Source: JANXXV01 sp038230275 (GTDB lineage: Bacteria; Acidobacteriota; Terriglobia; Bryobacterales; Bryobacteraceae). From it: a stretch of DNA of 64,000 nucleotides. Each line of letters starts with the position of its first letter. Position 1 is the stretch's first letter. This document shows, in pieces, positions 26,734 through 37,070 of this stretch. The notes beneath the pieces were generated by a model. The model was given only the letters and a program-made list of their open reading frames with translations. It did not search any database and was not told the DNA's origin. The stretch is from NCBI GenBank assembly GCA_038230275.1, contig JBBRNO010000019.1:1-64000 (forward strand). Reading direction: 5' to 3'. The position numbers and the translations under genes were made by a program.

Positions 26734-28401
26734 ATGCAGCCAACCATTACCGAATCTTATGGAAATGCTTCCAGGCGTCCGCTCGATCTGGAAGATTACA
26801 TCGATATCATCCGGCGGCACAAAGCCTGGATTCTGGGCCCTGCCTTCTGCGCTTTGGTGCTCGCAGTCGTGGTGGCCTTTCTCTGGCCGGACACCTTCGT
26901 ATCCCAGGCCGTGATTCGTGTGGTGCCGCCCCAGGTGCCGGAAACCTACGTTCCCACCAACGTGAACATGGAAATGTCGCAGCGTATCAACTCCATGGCG
27001 CAGACTATTCTGAGCCGCGGCAACCTCACCAATATCATCAATACGTTTAACCTCTATCCGCGCGATAAACAGCGCAAGCCAATGGAAGATGTGGTCGAGG
27101 AAATGAAGAAGGACATTCGCATCGGCAGCGTCACCAGTATGACCGCGCAGAATCGCGGAGTCTCGGCATTTTCCATCTCGTTCTCCTACTCAGACCGGCT
27201 TCTGGCCCAGAAAGTAACCGCCGATCTGGTCAGCCGTTTCATGTCTGAGAATACGCGCGACCGCACGACGCAATCCGTCCTGACGACGCAATTTTTGAAG
27301 GATCAGTCCGACTCCGCCAAAAAAGAATTGGAAGGAATTGAGGATCGCCTGGCCAAATTTCGGCAGGTGAATGCCGGCCGGTTGCCCGATCAGTTGCAGA
27401 ACAATCAGATTCTCTTGAACGCCGCCGAAGCGCGCATCGCGAATATCAACGCGAACATCAGTCGGGTGGGTCAGGAGAAGATGCTGCTCGAAACCGAGCT
27501 TCGAACCGCGAACACGGCGCTGACCGCCTTGAAGCCGGCCGCCGACCAGGTAGTGGTTCAAGCTAAGAACGAAAAGCTGCTTGCCAACGAATCTCAGATT
27601 ACCCAGGCCGAACTGATTCTGGGAAGCCTGAAAGAGCACTACAAGGACACCTACCCCGACGTCCGCCGGATGGAGATCCAAGTGGCGAGCTTGAAGAAAG
27701 CCCGCGAGAAACTCTTGAAGGAAGACCAGGAAACCAAGAAGACCGACGCCGCCCAGCCGGTGAAGGAAGCGAAACGTTATGATCCGGAGTTCGCGCGAAA
27801 TAGCCAAAACGTAAACGCCGTCATAGAGCGCCTACAGGCGCAAATCAAACTGACTGAAATTCAGACCGAAGAATACGTCAAGGAAATGCACAACGGAGAA
27901 CAAAACGTGAAGTTGATCCGTTCGCGCATCGAGTCTGAACCCATCGGCGAGCAACAGTATGCCGAAGTGATTCGAGACCGTGAAGTGGCCAAGCTGAAGT
28001 ACGATGAGCTGAACCGCAAACGGTCCCAATCCGCGATTGCCGAGGATCTGGAAAAACGGCAACAGGGAGAAAGTCTGGAAGTGCTCGACCCTGCCTCTCT
28101 ACCTCAGACTCCAACGGAGCCGAAACGCCCCATGCTGATTGCCATTGGCACGGGTGTAGGTTTAATTCTGGGTCTCTGCTTCGCCGGGGCGCGCGAGGCC
28201 AAGGATGCCTCGCTGAAGAATTTGAAAGATGTGCGTGCCTACACGCAGCTCACAATTCTAGGCAGTGTTCCACTGCTGGAGAACGATCTGGTGGTGCGGC
28301 GCCGCAAGCGATTGGCGTGGCTTGCTTGGTCTACCGCTTGCCTGGTTGGCATTATCATCATGACCGGGTCTGTTTTCTTCTACTACACAACGCGGATTTA
28401 G
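26734..28401 (+). CDS. Wzz/GumC-family chain-length determinant
   Basis: A 555-residue inner-membrane polysaccharide co-polymerase. It has a short cytoplasmic N-terminus ('DLEDYIDIIRRHKAWILG'), a first membrane segment (about 38-55), a long periplasmic coiled-coil region (about 190-430), a Pro-rich 'PASLPQTPTEPKRP' segment and a second membrane segment (about 470-485) as in Wzz proteins. A further hydrophobic segment sits at the C-terminus (about 525-550). The kinase domain is separate, encoded by the next gene, so this is a split Wzc arrangement. Confidence 0.9.
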   Translation: MQPTITESYGNASRRPLDLEDYIDIIRRHKAWILGPAFCALVLAVVVAFLWPDTFVSQAVIRVVPPQVPETYVPTNVNMEMSQRINSMAQTILSRGNLTNIINTFNLYPRDKQRKPMEDVVEEMKKDIRIGSVTSMTAQNRGVSAFSISFSYSDRLLAQKVTADLVSRFMSENTRDRTTQSVLTTQFLKDQSDSAKKELEGIEDRLAKFRQVNAGRLPDQLQNNQILLNAAEARIANINANISRVGQEKMLLETELRTANTALTALKPAADQVVVQAKNEKLLANESQITQAELILGSLKEHYKDTYPDVRRMEIQVASLKKAREKLLKEDQETKKTDAAQPVKEAKRYDPEFARNSQNVNAVIERLQAQIKLTEIQTEEYVKEMHNGEQNVKLIRSRIESEPIGEQQYAEVIRDREVAKLKYDELNRKRSQSAIAEDLEKRQQGESLEVLDPASLPQTPTEPKRPMLIAIGTGVGLILGLCFAGAREAKDASLKNLKDVRAYTQLTILGSVPLLENDLVVRRRKRLAWLAWSTACLVGIIIMTGSVFFYYTTRI

Positions 28402-28423
28402 TGGGTATCAATCTGGAGATTTT

Positions 28424-29308
28424 ATGAGCCGAGTTCATGATGCATTGCGGCGGGCCGAACAATCTGCCCCGGCTGTAGATAACACGGTAGAGGCGCCTGT
28501 ATCCAGCGCAACTGCCGTTATCGCTGCGGCGGAGCCTGCCCGGCCGGTAATAGACGACCTCAGTTTTCCGCGGGATCTGCTCGACAGGATCAAGGAAGTT
28601 CCATTTACGCCCTCGGTAGACTCTCATCTGATTGATATGTCGAAGCCGCATGAGGCCCCTTCTGAAGAGTTCCGCACGCTGCGTACTCGCTTGAACCATT
28701 TGCAGACATTGCAACCCATCAGCACGTTGGTGGTCACCAGCCCTTCTCCGGCCGAGGGTAAATCGTTCGCCGCGGTCAATCTGGCGCTGGCCGAAGCACA
28801 ACTCGCCAACAATCCCACGCTCTTGATCGACTGCGATTTCCGCCGCCCCATCGCGCATAGTTTGTTCCAACTGGACCGCTCTCCAGGGATGACCGATTAT
28901 CTGCTTGGCAAATGCAAACTCGAAGACGCTATTCATAAGATTGCCGGGACGGGTCTCTATGTCATGACCGCCGGTGAAGCGGTCATCAATCCCCTGGAGT
29001 TGTTAAATCTGCGGGAAGTGAAGGTGATGCTCGATCATTTGCCGCACGTCTTTAAGTGGACCATTCTCGATTCACCCCCGCTTCTGTTCGCCGCCGATGC
29101 GAATTTGCTTTCCACGCTATCCAGCGGCACGGTATTGGTGGTGCGTGTCGGCACCACGACTATCGATTCCGTCACCCGGGCCATGCAATCGTTGTGTGAA
29201 AACAACGTGCTCGGCATCATCGTAAACGGCGCACGGCGTGGGGAACTCTATAGTAAGTACACCTACTACCATTCCTACTACTATGCCCGTACCGACGAAG
29301 TGAACTAA
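28424..29308 (+). CDS. CpsD/CapB-type bacterial tyrosine kinase
   Basis: A 294-residue cytoplasmic P-loop kinase. Walker A is in 'SPSPAEGKSFAAVN' (about 106-119), Walker A' is 'LLIDCDFRRP' and Walker B is 'ILDSPP'. The C-terminus has a Tyr cluster, 'YSKYTYYHSYYYAR', the usual autophosphorylation site of BY-kinases. It would work with the Wzz-like protein upstream to control chain length by phosphorylation cycles. It ends the export operon. Confidence 0.9.
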   Translation: MSRVHDALRRAEQSAPAVDNTVEAPVSSATAVIAAAEPARPVIDDLSFPRDLLDRIKEVPFTPSVDSHLIDMSKPHEAPSEEFRTLRTRLNHLQTLQPISTLVVTSPSPAEGKSFAAVNLALAEAQLANNPTLLIDCDFRRPIAHSLFQLDRSPGMTDYLLGKCKLEDAIHKIAGTGLYVMTAGEAVINPLELLNLREVKVMLDHLPHVFKWTILDSPPLLFAADANLLSTLSSGTVLVVRVGTTTIDSVTRAMQSLCENNVLGIIVNGARRGELYSKYTYYHSYYYARTDEVN

Positions 29309-29521
29309 AGCGCGAACTAGAGCTTAGTTGCAGAAATAGGCGTACTGGATTTTCGCGGCTCACACTGCGTTTCCGAGCCGCGACCGTGAGGGAGTGGTTG
29401 GCCGGTCGAAGCCGCCCGGTTGAGGCGGAAGAAGGATCGCGCAAGTCGTTGATTCTTCGCGCGACCCTTTGGGAGTGGTACACACGAACTTTTGCAAGCA
29501 GGTACTAGAGCGTGAACTAAA
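29300..29521. repeat. REP-like repeat unit flanked by a 10-bp direct repeat
   Basis: The 3' end of the kinase gene contains GTGAACTAAA (29300-29309), and the same ten bases recur at 29512-29521. Between them, TCGCGGCTC (29353-29361) and GAGCCGCGA (29375-29383) form an inverted pair, followed by a CCGTGAGGGAGTGG tail. The core matches the centre of the element at 20058-20106. The direct repeat could be a target-site duplication, or chance. Confidence 0.45.
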
Positions 29522-29560
29522 CTCGCGCCAACCGGAAGCCGGGGCAGTAAACTGGAGTAG

Positions 29561-32500
29561 ATGAAACTCCGGATCTCCCTGGCTGCGGTCGCGGTCTTGC
29601 TCGTTATTCTGCACGCAGCGCCCGGCGAACCTGTCGAAGACCAACTCGCCCGCCTGCGAAATTTGGGCAAGGCGTTCTATGAAAACACCACCACGCAAAC
29701 CGAAGCCGTGGAAACCCTTCGGCAGGCTCTGAGGCTAAAACCCGATTCCGTCCGTGAGCGCCTGAACTTCGGATTGGCACTGCTAAGGGCAGGGAAAACG
29801 CAGGAAGGAATTGCTGAACTGGAAAAGGTGCAGAAGGCGGACCCAGCGCTGCCCCACACCTGGTTCAACCTCGGCATTGTTTTCAAAAAGCAGGGCGAAT
29901 CCGACAGGGCCACCGCGCAAATGGAAAAAATGGTGGCGTTAGTACCAAACGAACCCATTTCGCATTACAATCTTGGCGCTCTTTACAAACTCGCAGGCAA
30001 AACAAACGAAGCAATCGCCCAGTTTGAGACCGCATCCCGCCTGAATCCCGGCTTGGCCGCACCTCATTTTCAGTTGTACAACGCCTACCGCACCACCGGG
30101 CAAACCGAAAAGGCGCGCACGGAACTGGAAACATTTCAGCGGCTCAAGAAACAGATGGAGGGTGCGGCAATCCCTGAAGATGTGGAATGGAGCGACTACT
30201 CTGAGATCTATGAGATCGTTTCTAACCGCGCTCCACAGGACAAAGCAGCCGAACTGAAATTCCGCCAGCGCAGCACCGGACCGGCGGCGGACGGAATGAT
30301 TTGGATCGACCTGAACGGCGACGGAAAACCAAAACTCCTCACCTGGTCTGCCGCCGGAATCCGGATCGAACCAGGCACGGTAGTTTCCGATGTCAAGGAC
30401 ACGATATCCGTCTCCGCAGGGGATTTCAACAACGATGGGCTACCCGACCTCTGCGTCCTCACTCCCGCCGGTCCACAGCTTCTAGTCAACGTAAAAGGCA
30501 AGTTTCAAAAGTTCGCCGCCGATCTGCCCGCGCTCCGCTTTGAAAAAGCCATCTGGCTCGATTATGACCACGACTACGATCTCGACCTCGTCTTGCTCGG
30601 CAAGCAGTCCATGCTCTTCCGCAATCAAGGCGCTGCCGGATTCCACGACCACACGAGGGATTTTCCATTCGCGGCCGGCGAAGCGTTGGACGCAACACCG
30701 ATCCGGGCCATTGCCGATTCGAAGAGCTTCGACCTCGCGGTTTCCTACAACGATCACGCCGGCATTCTGTATAGCGATCAACTGCTGGGTACCTACAAAG
30801 CACAGCCGCTACCGCTACCGCCAGGCGCGACGCAGCTGACCGCGGTTGACATCGACAACGACGGCTCGCTCGACCTGCTCTTCGCCTCTACCACCAGCGT
30901 CAGCCTGATGAGCAATCGCAAGGCGGTGTTCTCATCTCCGGAAACCGTAGCGCCGCGCACTGCCGAACAGGCGTTCAGCTTGGCTGACCTGGAAAATCGA
31001 GGAGTGCAAGACCTGATCGTAGGCGGCGACGTGCGAAGGAATCTGGGGAACCGCAAGTTCTCTGAAGGGAAGCGCGCCGCAGCGATAACGGATTGCCGCA
31101 AGTTAGCCTCCTCGGAAACTAATCTGGCTTGCCTGACAGCCGCCGGAGTCCGCGTCCTGGCTAACGAATCGGCCCCGGCAAATCAATGGATCCGCATCCG
31201 GCTCGCGGGCATCAAGAATCTAAAAACCTCTCCTGGGGCGGAAGTGGAAGTGAAAGCGGGCGTTCGATATCAGAAGCAAATCTACCAAGGGCAGCCACTG
31301 CTGTTCGGCTTGGGAAATGAGAAATCCATCGACACGGTCCGCATCACCTGGCCCAACGGCTTGATCCAAAACGAAATGAAACAGTTGCCGGGCAAGGAGA
31401 GCTACTACAAAGAAGCGCAGCGGCTTTCGGGATCGTGCCCCATCATCTGGACCTGGAACGGAACCGGATTTGAATACATCACCGACGTGCTGGGCGTGGC
31501 CCCGTTAGGAGCAACCTCCGGAGACGGCCAGTATTTTCCAGTCGATCATGACGAATACATTCAAATTGACGGCAAGTCCCTCAAACCGGTGAACGGCGAA
31601 TACCAGGTCCGCATCACGGAAGAGTTGAGCGAAGTGGCCTACCTGGATCACGTTCGCCTGATCGCGGTGGACCATCCATCGGATACCGCCATCTACACCA
31701 ACGAAAAATTCAAAGGTCCGCCGTTTCCTGAGTTCCGCCTGTTCGGCATAAAGAATCGCCGGCACGCGGTGAGCGCCACTGACGAGGCGGGCCGCAACGT
31801 TCGTGCCAAACTGGCCGGCAAGGATCGCACCTATCCCGACGGATTTGAACGCACGCTCACAGGCGTGGCGCAGCTTCATACGTTGGACCTCGATTTCGGC
31901 AAGGAAGCTTCCCCGCAAAACCGCGCCGTGATGGTGCTCAGCGGGTGGGTGGATTGGGCGGACGGCAGCACGTTCCTGGGTGTCGCACAAGAAGGCAAAG
32001 GGGGCTTGGTGCCGCCCTACTTGCAAGTAAGAGACAAGCACGGTAAGTGGACCACCGTAATAGAAGACATGGGCATGCCCGCCGGAAAGCCGAAAACCAT
32101 CGCAGTGGACCTTAGCGGTAAGTTTCTGTCCGCTTCCCGTGAAGTCCGGATCGTTACCAATCTCTGCGTCTACTGGGACGAGATCTTCCTAAGCGAAGAC
32201 ACTGCCGCGCCGCCAGCCACACAAACCGTCCTCGCCCAGACCGGCGCGAATCTCCGGTTCCGGGGCTTCTCCCCCTCACAGATCGACCCCCAGCGCAAGC
32301 AACCGGAAGCCTTCACTTATAACGATGCAACACCCACGTCGCTGTGGAATCCCACCCCGGGCCATTACACCCGCTATGGCGATGTGCGCGAGCTGGTGCG
32401 CGCCGTGGACGACAAATTGATCGTCATGGGATCGGGCGACGAATTGCAGCTTCGCTTCGATGCAAAGTCAATGGCCCCGGTAACGCCCGGCTGGACGCGC

Positions 32501-32707
32501 GATTTCCTATTGCTGGTGGACGGCTGGGCGAAGGATCGCGACGCCAATACTGCCTTTTCGCAAACAACGGATCCGCTGCCTTTCCACTCCATGTCGCAGT
32601 TCCCGTACCCAGCGTCAGAGCACTACCCCACTGATCCGGAGCACGCCGCTTACCGTGCGCGTTTTAACACTCGTTCCGGGTTACGATTAATTCGCCCGCT
32701 GAACTAA
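29561..32707 (+). CDS. secreted TPR / FG-GAP / ASPIC-UnbV protein
   Basis: A 1048-residue exported protein. In order: signal peptide (1-22), four or five TPRs (about 40-195), FG-GAP/VCBS propeller repeats (about 235-540, with 'DLNGDGKPKLL', 'DFNNDGLPDL' and 'DIDNDGSLDLL' calcium-type loops), an ASPIC/UnbV domain (about 555-625, 'FGLGNEKSIDTVRITWPNG') and a 400-residue C-terminal region I do not recognise. ASPIC proteins resemble cartilage acidic protein CRTAC1; their bacterial role is unknown. It begins a tight gene run. Confidence 0.88.
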   Translation: MKLRISLAAVAVLLVILHAAPGEPVEDQLARLRNLGKAFYENTTTQTEAVETLRQALRLKPDSVRERLNFGLALLRAGKTQEGIAELEKVQKADPALPHTWFNLGIVFKKQGESDRATAQMEKMVALVPNEPISHYNLGALYKLAGKTNEAIAQFETASRLNPGLAAPHFQLYNAYRTTGQTEKARTELETFQRLKKQMEGAAIPEDVEWSDYSEIYEIVSNRAPQDKAAELKFRQRSTGPAADGMIWIDLNGDGKPKLLTWSAAGIRIEPGTVVSDVKDTISVSAGDFNNDGLPDLCVLTPAGPQLLVNVKGKFQKFAADLPALRFEKAIWLDYDHDYDLDLVLLGKQSMLFRNQGAAGFHDHTRDFPFAAGEALDATPIRAIADSKSFDLAVSYNDHAGILYSDQLLGTYKAQPLPLPPGATQLTAVDIDNDGSLDLLFASTTSVSLMSNRKAVFSSPETVAPRTAEQAFSLADLENRGVQDLIVGGDVRRNLGNRKFSEGKRAAAITDCRKLASSETNLACLTAAGVRVLANESAPANQWIRIRLAGIKNLKTSPGAEVEVKAGVRYQKQIYQGQPLLFGLGNEKSIDTVRITWPNGLIQNEMKQLPGKESYYKEAQRLSGSCPIIWTWNGTGFEYITDVLGVAPLGATSGDGQYFPVDHDEYIQIDGKSLKPVNGEYQVRITEELSEVAYLDHVRLIAVDHPSDTAIYTNEKFKGPPFPEFRLFGIKNRRHAVSATDEAGRNVRAKLAGKDRTYPDGFERTLTGVAQLHTLDLDFGKEASPQNRAVMVLSGWVDWADGSTFLGVAQEGKGGLVPPYLQVRDKHGKWTTVIEDMGMPAGKPKTIAVDLSGKFLSASREVRIVTNLCVYWDEIFLSEDTAAPPATQTVLAQTGANLRFRGFSPSQIDPQRKQPEAFTYNDATPTSLWNPTPGHYTRYGDVRELVRAVDDKLIVMGSGDELQLRFDAKSMAPVTPGWTRDFLLLVDGWAKDRDANTAFSQTTDPLPFHSMSQFPYPASEHYPTDPEHAAYRARFNTRSGLRLIRPLN

Positions 32708-32708
32708 A

Positions 32709-35435
32709 ATGCTGAAACGCGCTTTCACCATTCTATTTTTCCTCCTGCTGATCAACACGGTTTATCTGGCCGCGCTGCCGTCGCCCACGGTCTTTTACAT
32801 GGCGAACGCAGTCCTGCACCTCGTGCTCGGTGTAGTGGTCACCATTGGCGCTGTCTGGCTTTATCGCCAGGGCGCTGAAGTTGCCTGGATCGGATGCCTC
32901 ATCGTCTCCGCAGTCCTTGGCTTGGCGCTGATGGTTCTCGGCAATACACGCCCCAATTTCTGGCTGCTGTTGGCGCACATAATCGCCGGCGTGTTGACCG
33001 TCGGAGTCAGCTATCGCTTATGGAGCCAGTCGCGCCGGGCGGTAGTCGCGTTCGTCGCGGTAACCGCAGTGCTTGTTGCGCTGCGGTATGGCACGCTCCC
33101 GAAGAATACGCGCATTCGCAATCCACTCATCGTTCCCACCTCCATGCAGGAAGAAGGCGCGGGACCGAAGTCCCCGTTTTGGCCCTCCTCGTCGAATACC
33201 AATGTCGGCACCACCATTCCCTCCAACTTTTTCATGGATTCCGAACTCTGCGGCTCCTGCCACAAGGACATCTACGAGCAGTGGAAGGGATCCATGCACC
33301 ACTTCGCATCATTCAATAATCAGTTCTACCGCAAGTCCATCGAGTACATGCAGACGGTCAATGGCGTGCAAAGCACCAAGTGGTGCGCCGGCTGCCACGA
33401 TCACGCGGTTTTCTTCAATGGGCGTTTTGAAAAGCCGATCAAAGACCAGATCGATACCCCCGAAGCGCAGAATGGCCTGGGCTGCGTGTCGTGCCATTCC
33501 ATCATTCACGTGAACGGTTCCATGGGCAACGGCGGCTTCACTATCGAGTATCCACCGCTGCACGATCTGGCGTCCAGCAAGAATAAATACATCCGGCAGA
33601 TCGACTATTTTCTGACCTACCTCAACCCGAAGCCGCATCGTGACACTTTCCTGAAGCCGTTCATGCGGGAAGACAGCGCCGAATTCTGCTCCTCTTGCCA
33701 CAAGGTGCACCTGGATGTGCCGGTGAACAATTACCGCTGGGTGCGCGGCTTCAACGATTATGACAACTGGCAGGCAAGTGGCGTCTCCGGCCAGGGTGCG
33801 CGTTCGTTTTACTATCCGCCGAAGCCTTCCACCTGCTCTGAGTGTCATATGCCGCAAGTGGCGTCAAAGGATCCGGGCAACCAGGCGGGCCAGATTCATT
33901 CGCATCGTTTCGCTGCCGCCAACATGGCGGTGTCCCACGCCAACCAGGATCAGGCGCAGATGGGGGCTACGGAAAAATTTCTTAAGTCCGGCTTCATCAC
34001 TGTCGATATCTTCGCGGCGTCTCCGCTAGACGCCAGCGCCGGCCAAACCGGAATGCAGCGCCGCCGGACCGAAGGCCCGCAACTCTCGTCCACCTTCGCT
34101 GTGGGCGAAGAGGCGGAACAAACCGGACAGATCACCATCCGCGAACCAGGTAAGGTAACCGCGCCTGTTGACAAGGCCGGAGCCGTCTTCCAAGCCGGTT
34201 CCAGTGTCCGCGTGGACGTAGTAGTGCGGACACGCAAGATCGGGCATTTCTTCCCGGGCGGCACGGTGGATGCCTTCGATGTCTGGCTGGAACTTGACGG
34301 AAAAGATGCCGCGGGCAAGACCATTTTCTGGAGTGGCCGGGCGGAAGACAATGGCAAAGGTCCGGTCGAATCAGGCGCGCACTTCTACCGTTCTTATCAG
34401 CTGGACGCCGAAGGCAATCCCATCAACAAAAGGAATGCGTTTCAATCCCGAAGCGTGCTATATGTTCGGCTCATTCCGCCGGGCGCAGCCGACGTGGCGC
34501 ACTTTCGCGTCAATCTTCCCGCCGGCGTGAAAGGTCCTGTAACGCTTACGGCGAAGCTCAATTACCGCAAATTCTCGCACTACTTCACCAATTACGCCTA
34601 CGCCGGGGAGCCCAAACCAGGGCAGGACCCAAAGCTGGTAAGCGTGGCGCATGACAGCCGCGAATACAGTTTTGACGCCTCCAACATTCCGAAAAACGTC
34701 TCCGGCTCCATCAAAGACCGCATACCCGATGTTCCCACCATCACGCTGGCGCAGAGTGTAGCGAAACTCAACGTAGGCGATTCCAAGACGGTGACCGTCT
34801 GGCAACCAACCGTCAAGAAGGAAGACCGCGAGCGATGGAACGACTGGGGCATTGGACTCCTGCTGCAAGGCGACCTGAAGGGAGCCGAGTACGCGTTCAC
34901 CAAAGTGACCGAAGCCGAGCCCGGCTATGCCGACGGCTGGCTCAATGTGGCCCGCGCCTTGGTGCAGGAAGGCGAGACCGACCGTGCCAAACCGTTCCTG
35001 GCCAAAGCCATGCAACTGGATAACTCATTGGCGCGCGTTTACTTCTTCCAGGGCATGGTCCAGAAGGCCGACGGCGACTACGACGGCGCGCTGCAATCGT
35101 TACGTATTGTGGAATCCAAATATCCGCGCGACCGTGTAAATCTCAATCAAATTGGCCGGATTCTCTTCCTCAAAAAGCAATACGCCGACGCGGTGAAAGC
35201 GCTGCAGGCGGTTCTGCAAGTGGATCCGGAAGACGTGCAAGCGCACTATACTCTAATGCTCGCCTACCGCGGCTTAGGCGATGATCAGCAGGCCGCCCGC
35301 GAAGAGAAGCTCTTCCGCCGTTTTAAAGCCGACGAATCCTCGCAGGCCATCACCGCCGGACGCCGGCTTATTAGCCCGGAAGATAACAACGAACGCCAAA
35401 CCATTCACGATCACGAAAGTATCCCGCTCAAATGA
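32709..35435 (+). CDS. membrane-anchored five-haem cytochrome c with C-terminal TPRs
   Basis: A 908-residue protein. The N-terminus has four hydrophobic segments (about 5-25, 30-52, 58-78, 85-125). Five CxxCH haem motifs start at residues 181 (CGSCH), 226 (CAGCH), 259 (CVSCH), 327 (CSSCH) and 376 (CSECH), followed by a beta-rich region (about 420-680) and at least four TPRs (about 705-870). CSECHMP is typical of multihaem electron-transfer modules, and additional His residues (HHF, HDH, HSHR) could be distal ligands. It follows the previous gene by one base, and its stop overlaps the next start by four. It suggests electron transfer across the cell envelope, partner unknown. Confidence 0.88.
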   Translation: MLKRAFTILFFLLLINTVYLAALPSPTVFYMANAVLHLVLGVVVTIGAVWLYRQGAEVAWIGCLIVSAVLGLALMVLGNTRPNFWLLLAHIIAGVLTVGVSYRLWSQSRRAVVAFVAVTAVLVALRYGTLPKNTRIRNPLIVPTSMQEEGAGPKSPFWPSSSNTNVGTTIPSNFFMDSELCGSCHKDIYEQWKGSMHHFASFNNQFYRKSIEYMQTVNGVQSTKWCAGCHDHAVFFNGRFEKPIKDQIDTPEAQNGLGCVSCHSIIHVNGSMGNGGFTIEYPPLHDLASSKNKYIRQIDYFLTYLNPKPHRDTFLKPFMREDSAEFCSSCHKVHLDVPVNNYRWVRGFNDYDNWQASGVSGQGARSFYYPPKPSTCSECHMPQVASKDPGNQAGQIHSHRFAAANMAVSHANQDQAQMGATEKFLKSGFITVDIFAASPLDASAGQTGMQRRRTEGPQLSSTFAVGEEAEQTGQITIREPGKVTAPVDKAGAVFQAGSSVRVDVVVRTRKIGHFFPGGTVDAFDVWLELDGKDAAGKTIFWSGRAEDNGKGPVESGAHFYRSYQLDAEGNPINKRNAFQSRSVLYVRLIPPGAADVAHFRVNLPAGVKGPVTLTAKLNYRKFSHYFTNYAYAGEPKPGQDPKLVSVAHDSREYSFDASNIPKNVSGSIKDRIPDVPTITLAQSVAKLNVGDSKTVTVWQPTVKKEDRERWNDWGIGLLLQGDLKGAEYAFTKVTEAEPGYADGWLNVARALVQEGETDRAKPFLAKAMQLDNSLARVYFFQGMVQKADGDYDGALQSLRIVESKYPRDRVNLNQIGRILFLKKQYADAVKALQAVLQVDPEDVQAHYTLMLAYRGLGDDQQAAREEKLFRRFKADESSQAITAGRRLISPEDNNERQTIHDHESIPLK

Positions 35436-37069
35436 AGCTCATCCTAATCCTGCTAGCCACGTCGCTTTACGCTGCACCTCCGCCGGTGACATTCACCGAC
35501 ATCACAACCAAAGCCGGAATTCAGTTCATTCACAACAGCGGACGGGCGGGGAAGAAGTTTCTACCTGAAACCATGGGCTCGGGCTGCGCTTTCATTGACG
35601 CGGACGGCGATGGCTGGCCCGATATCCTGCTCATCAATAGTAAGGATTTCACTCCGCGCGGCCGCAAGTCGCTCCCGGCTCTTTACCACAACAACCACAA
35701 CGGCACATTCACCAACATCACCGCCGGCAGCGGCCTGGACGTGGAAATGTACGGTCTAGGCGTGGCCATTGCGGACTATGACAACGATGGACGAGAAGAC
35801 GTCTACATCACGGCGCTGGAGGGCGACCGCCTCTTCCACAATGAAGGCAACGGAAAGTTTAAAGACGTTACCAAGGCCTCCGGTATCGTCAACGCGAACT
35901 TCGGAACCAGCGCGGTCTGGTTCGATTACGATAAGGACGGCAAGGTAGACCTGTTCGTTGCCAACTACGTGCAGTGGACGGTGAAAGGTGATCTCTGGTG
36001 TTCGCTCGATGGCGCCACAAAGTCTTATTGCACGCCCGAATCCTACAAGGGTTTTTCATCTCGCCTCTTCCGCAATCTGGGTGACGGCAAATTCGAAGAC
36101 GTTACCAGGAAGGCGGGCCTCGGCGAGCCCACCAGCAAATCGTTAGGCGCCGTGGTGCTCGATTATAACGGTGACGGCTGGCCAGACCTGTTCGTCTCCA
36201 ATGACACGCAGCCCAACAAACTGTATCGCAACCGTGGCAACGGAACATTCACCGAAGAAGCCGTCGCTGCCGGCGTCGCCTTCGGGGAAGACGGCGTGGC
36301 GCGCGGAGCCATGGGCGTCGACACTTCCGACTACGACCGTTCCGGCCGCGCTCATCTGTTGGTCGGCAATTTCTCCAACCAGATGCTTGGCCTTTATCAC
36401 AACGAAGGCAACGGCCTTTTTGTAGATGAAGCCCCGCGTTCGCCCATCGGCCGCTCCAGCCTTCTCAGCCTGGCGTTTGGCGTGTTCTTTTTCGACTATG
36501 ACCTGGACGGCTTGCCGGACATTTTCGCCGCCAACGGCCACATCGACGAAGAAATCGGCCGCGTTCAGCCAAAGATTCAGTACCGCCAGCCGCCGCTGCT
36601 ATTTCACAACGAAGGAAAGGGCAAGTTTGCGAACGCCTCCGCCACGGTAGGCGCCGATCTGATCCGCCCTGTGGTTGCGCGCGGGGCGGCCTACGCCGAT
36701 ATTGACCGCGACGGAGACCTCGACATCCTGGTCACCACGAACCATGGCGCCGCTTATCTCTATCGAAACGACGGTGGCAATCGGAACCATTGGTGGAACG
36801 TAAAGCTCACCGGCACAAAATCGAACCGCAGTGCGATTGGGGCGGTAGTCCGCATCGAAAGCGCATCCGGGAAACAGTGGCAGACCGTTCACAGCGGATC
36901 CAGTTACTGCTCGCAAAGCGACCTGGCTTTGACGTTTGGGTTGGGCAACGATGCCACCATGGCCGCCGTGGAAGTTACGTGGCCCAGCGGCACCAAGCAA
37001 CGCTTCACCAACGTTCCGTCGAATCAGTTCGTGGCCATCACGGAAGAGAAGGGCATCGCGGCCCGGTAA
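35432..37069 (+). CDS. secreted CRTAC1-like FG-GAP/ASPIC protein
   Basis: A 545-residue exported protein (signal peptide 1-15) with six or more calcium-binding propeller loops ('DADGDGWPDIL', 'DYDNDGREDVY', 'DYDKDGKVDLF', 'DYNGDGWPDLF', 'DYDLDGLPDIF', 'DIDRDGDLDIL') followed by a C-terminal ASPIC/UnbV domain ('FGLGNDATMAAVEVTWPSG'). It resembles the protein at 29561 but lacks TPRs. ATGA overlap with the cytochrome gene implies coupled translation. Confidence 0.9.
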   Translation: MKLILILLATSLYAAPPPVTFTDITTKAGIQFIHNSGRAGKKFLPETMGSGCAFIDADGDGWPDILLINSKDFTPRGRKSLPALYHNNHNGTFTNITAGSGLDVEMYGLGVAIADYDNDGREDVYITALEGDRLFHNEGNGKFKDVTKASGIVNANFGTSAVWFDYDKDGKVDLFVANYVQWTVKGDLWCSLDGATKSYCTPESYKGFSSRLFRNLGDGKFEDVTRKAGLGEPTSKSLGAVVLDYNGDGWPDLFVSNDTQPNKLYRNRGNGTFTEEAVAAGVAFGEDGVARGAMGVDTSDYDRSGRAHLLVGNFSNQMLGLYHNEGNGLFVDEAPRSPIGRSSLLSLAFGVFFFDYDLDGLPDIFAANGHIDEEIGRVQPKIQYRQPPLLFHNEGKGKFANASATVGADLIRPVVARGAAYADIDRDGDLDILVTTNHGAAYLYRNDGGNRNHWWNVKLTGTKSNRSAIGAVVRIESASGKQWQTVHSGSSYCSQSDLALTFGLGNDATMAAVEVTWPSGTKQRFTNVPSNQFVAITEEKGIAAR

Positions 37070-37070
37070 C

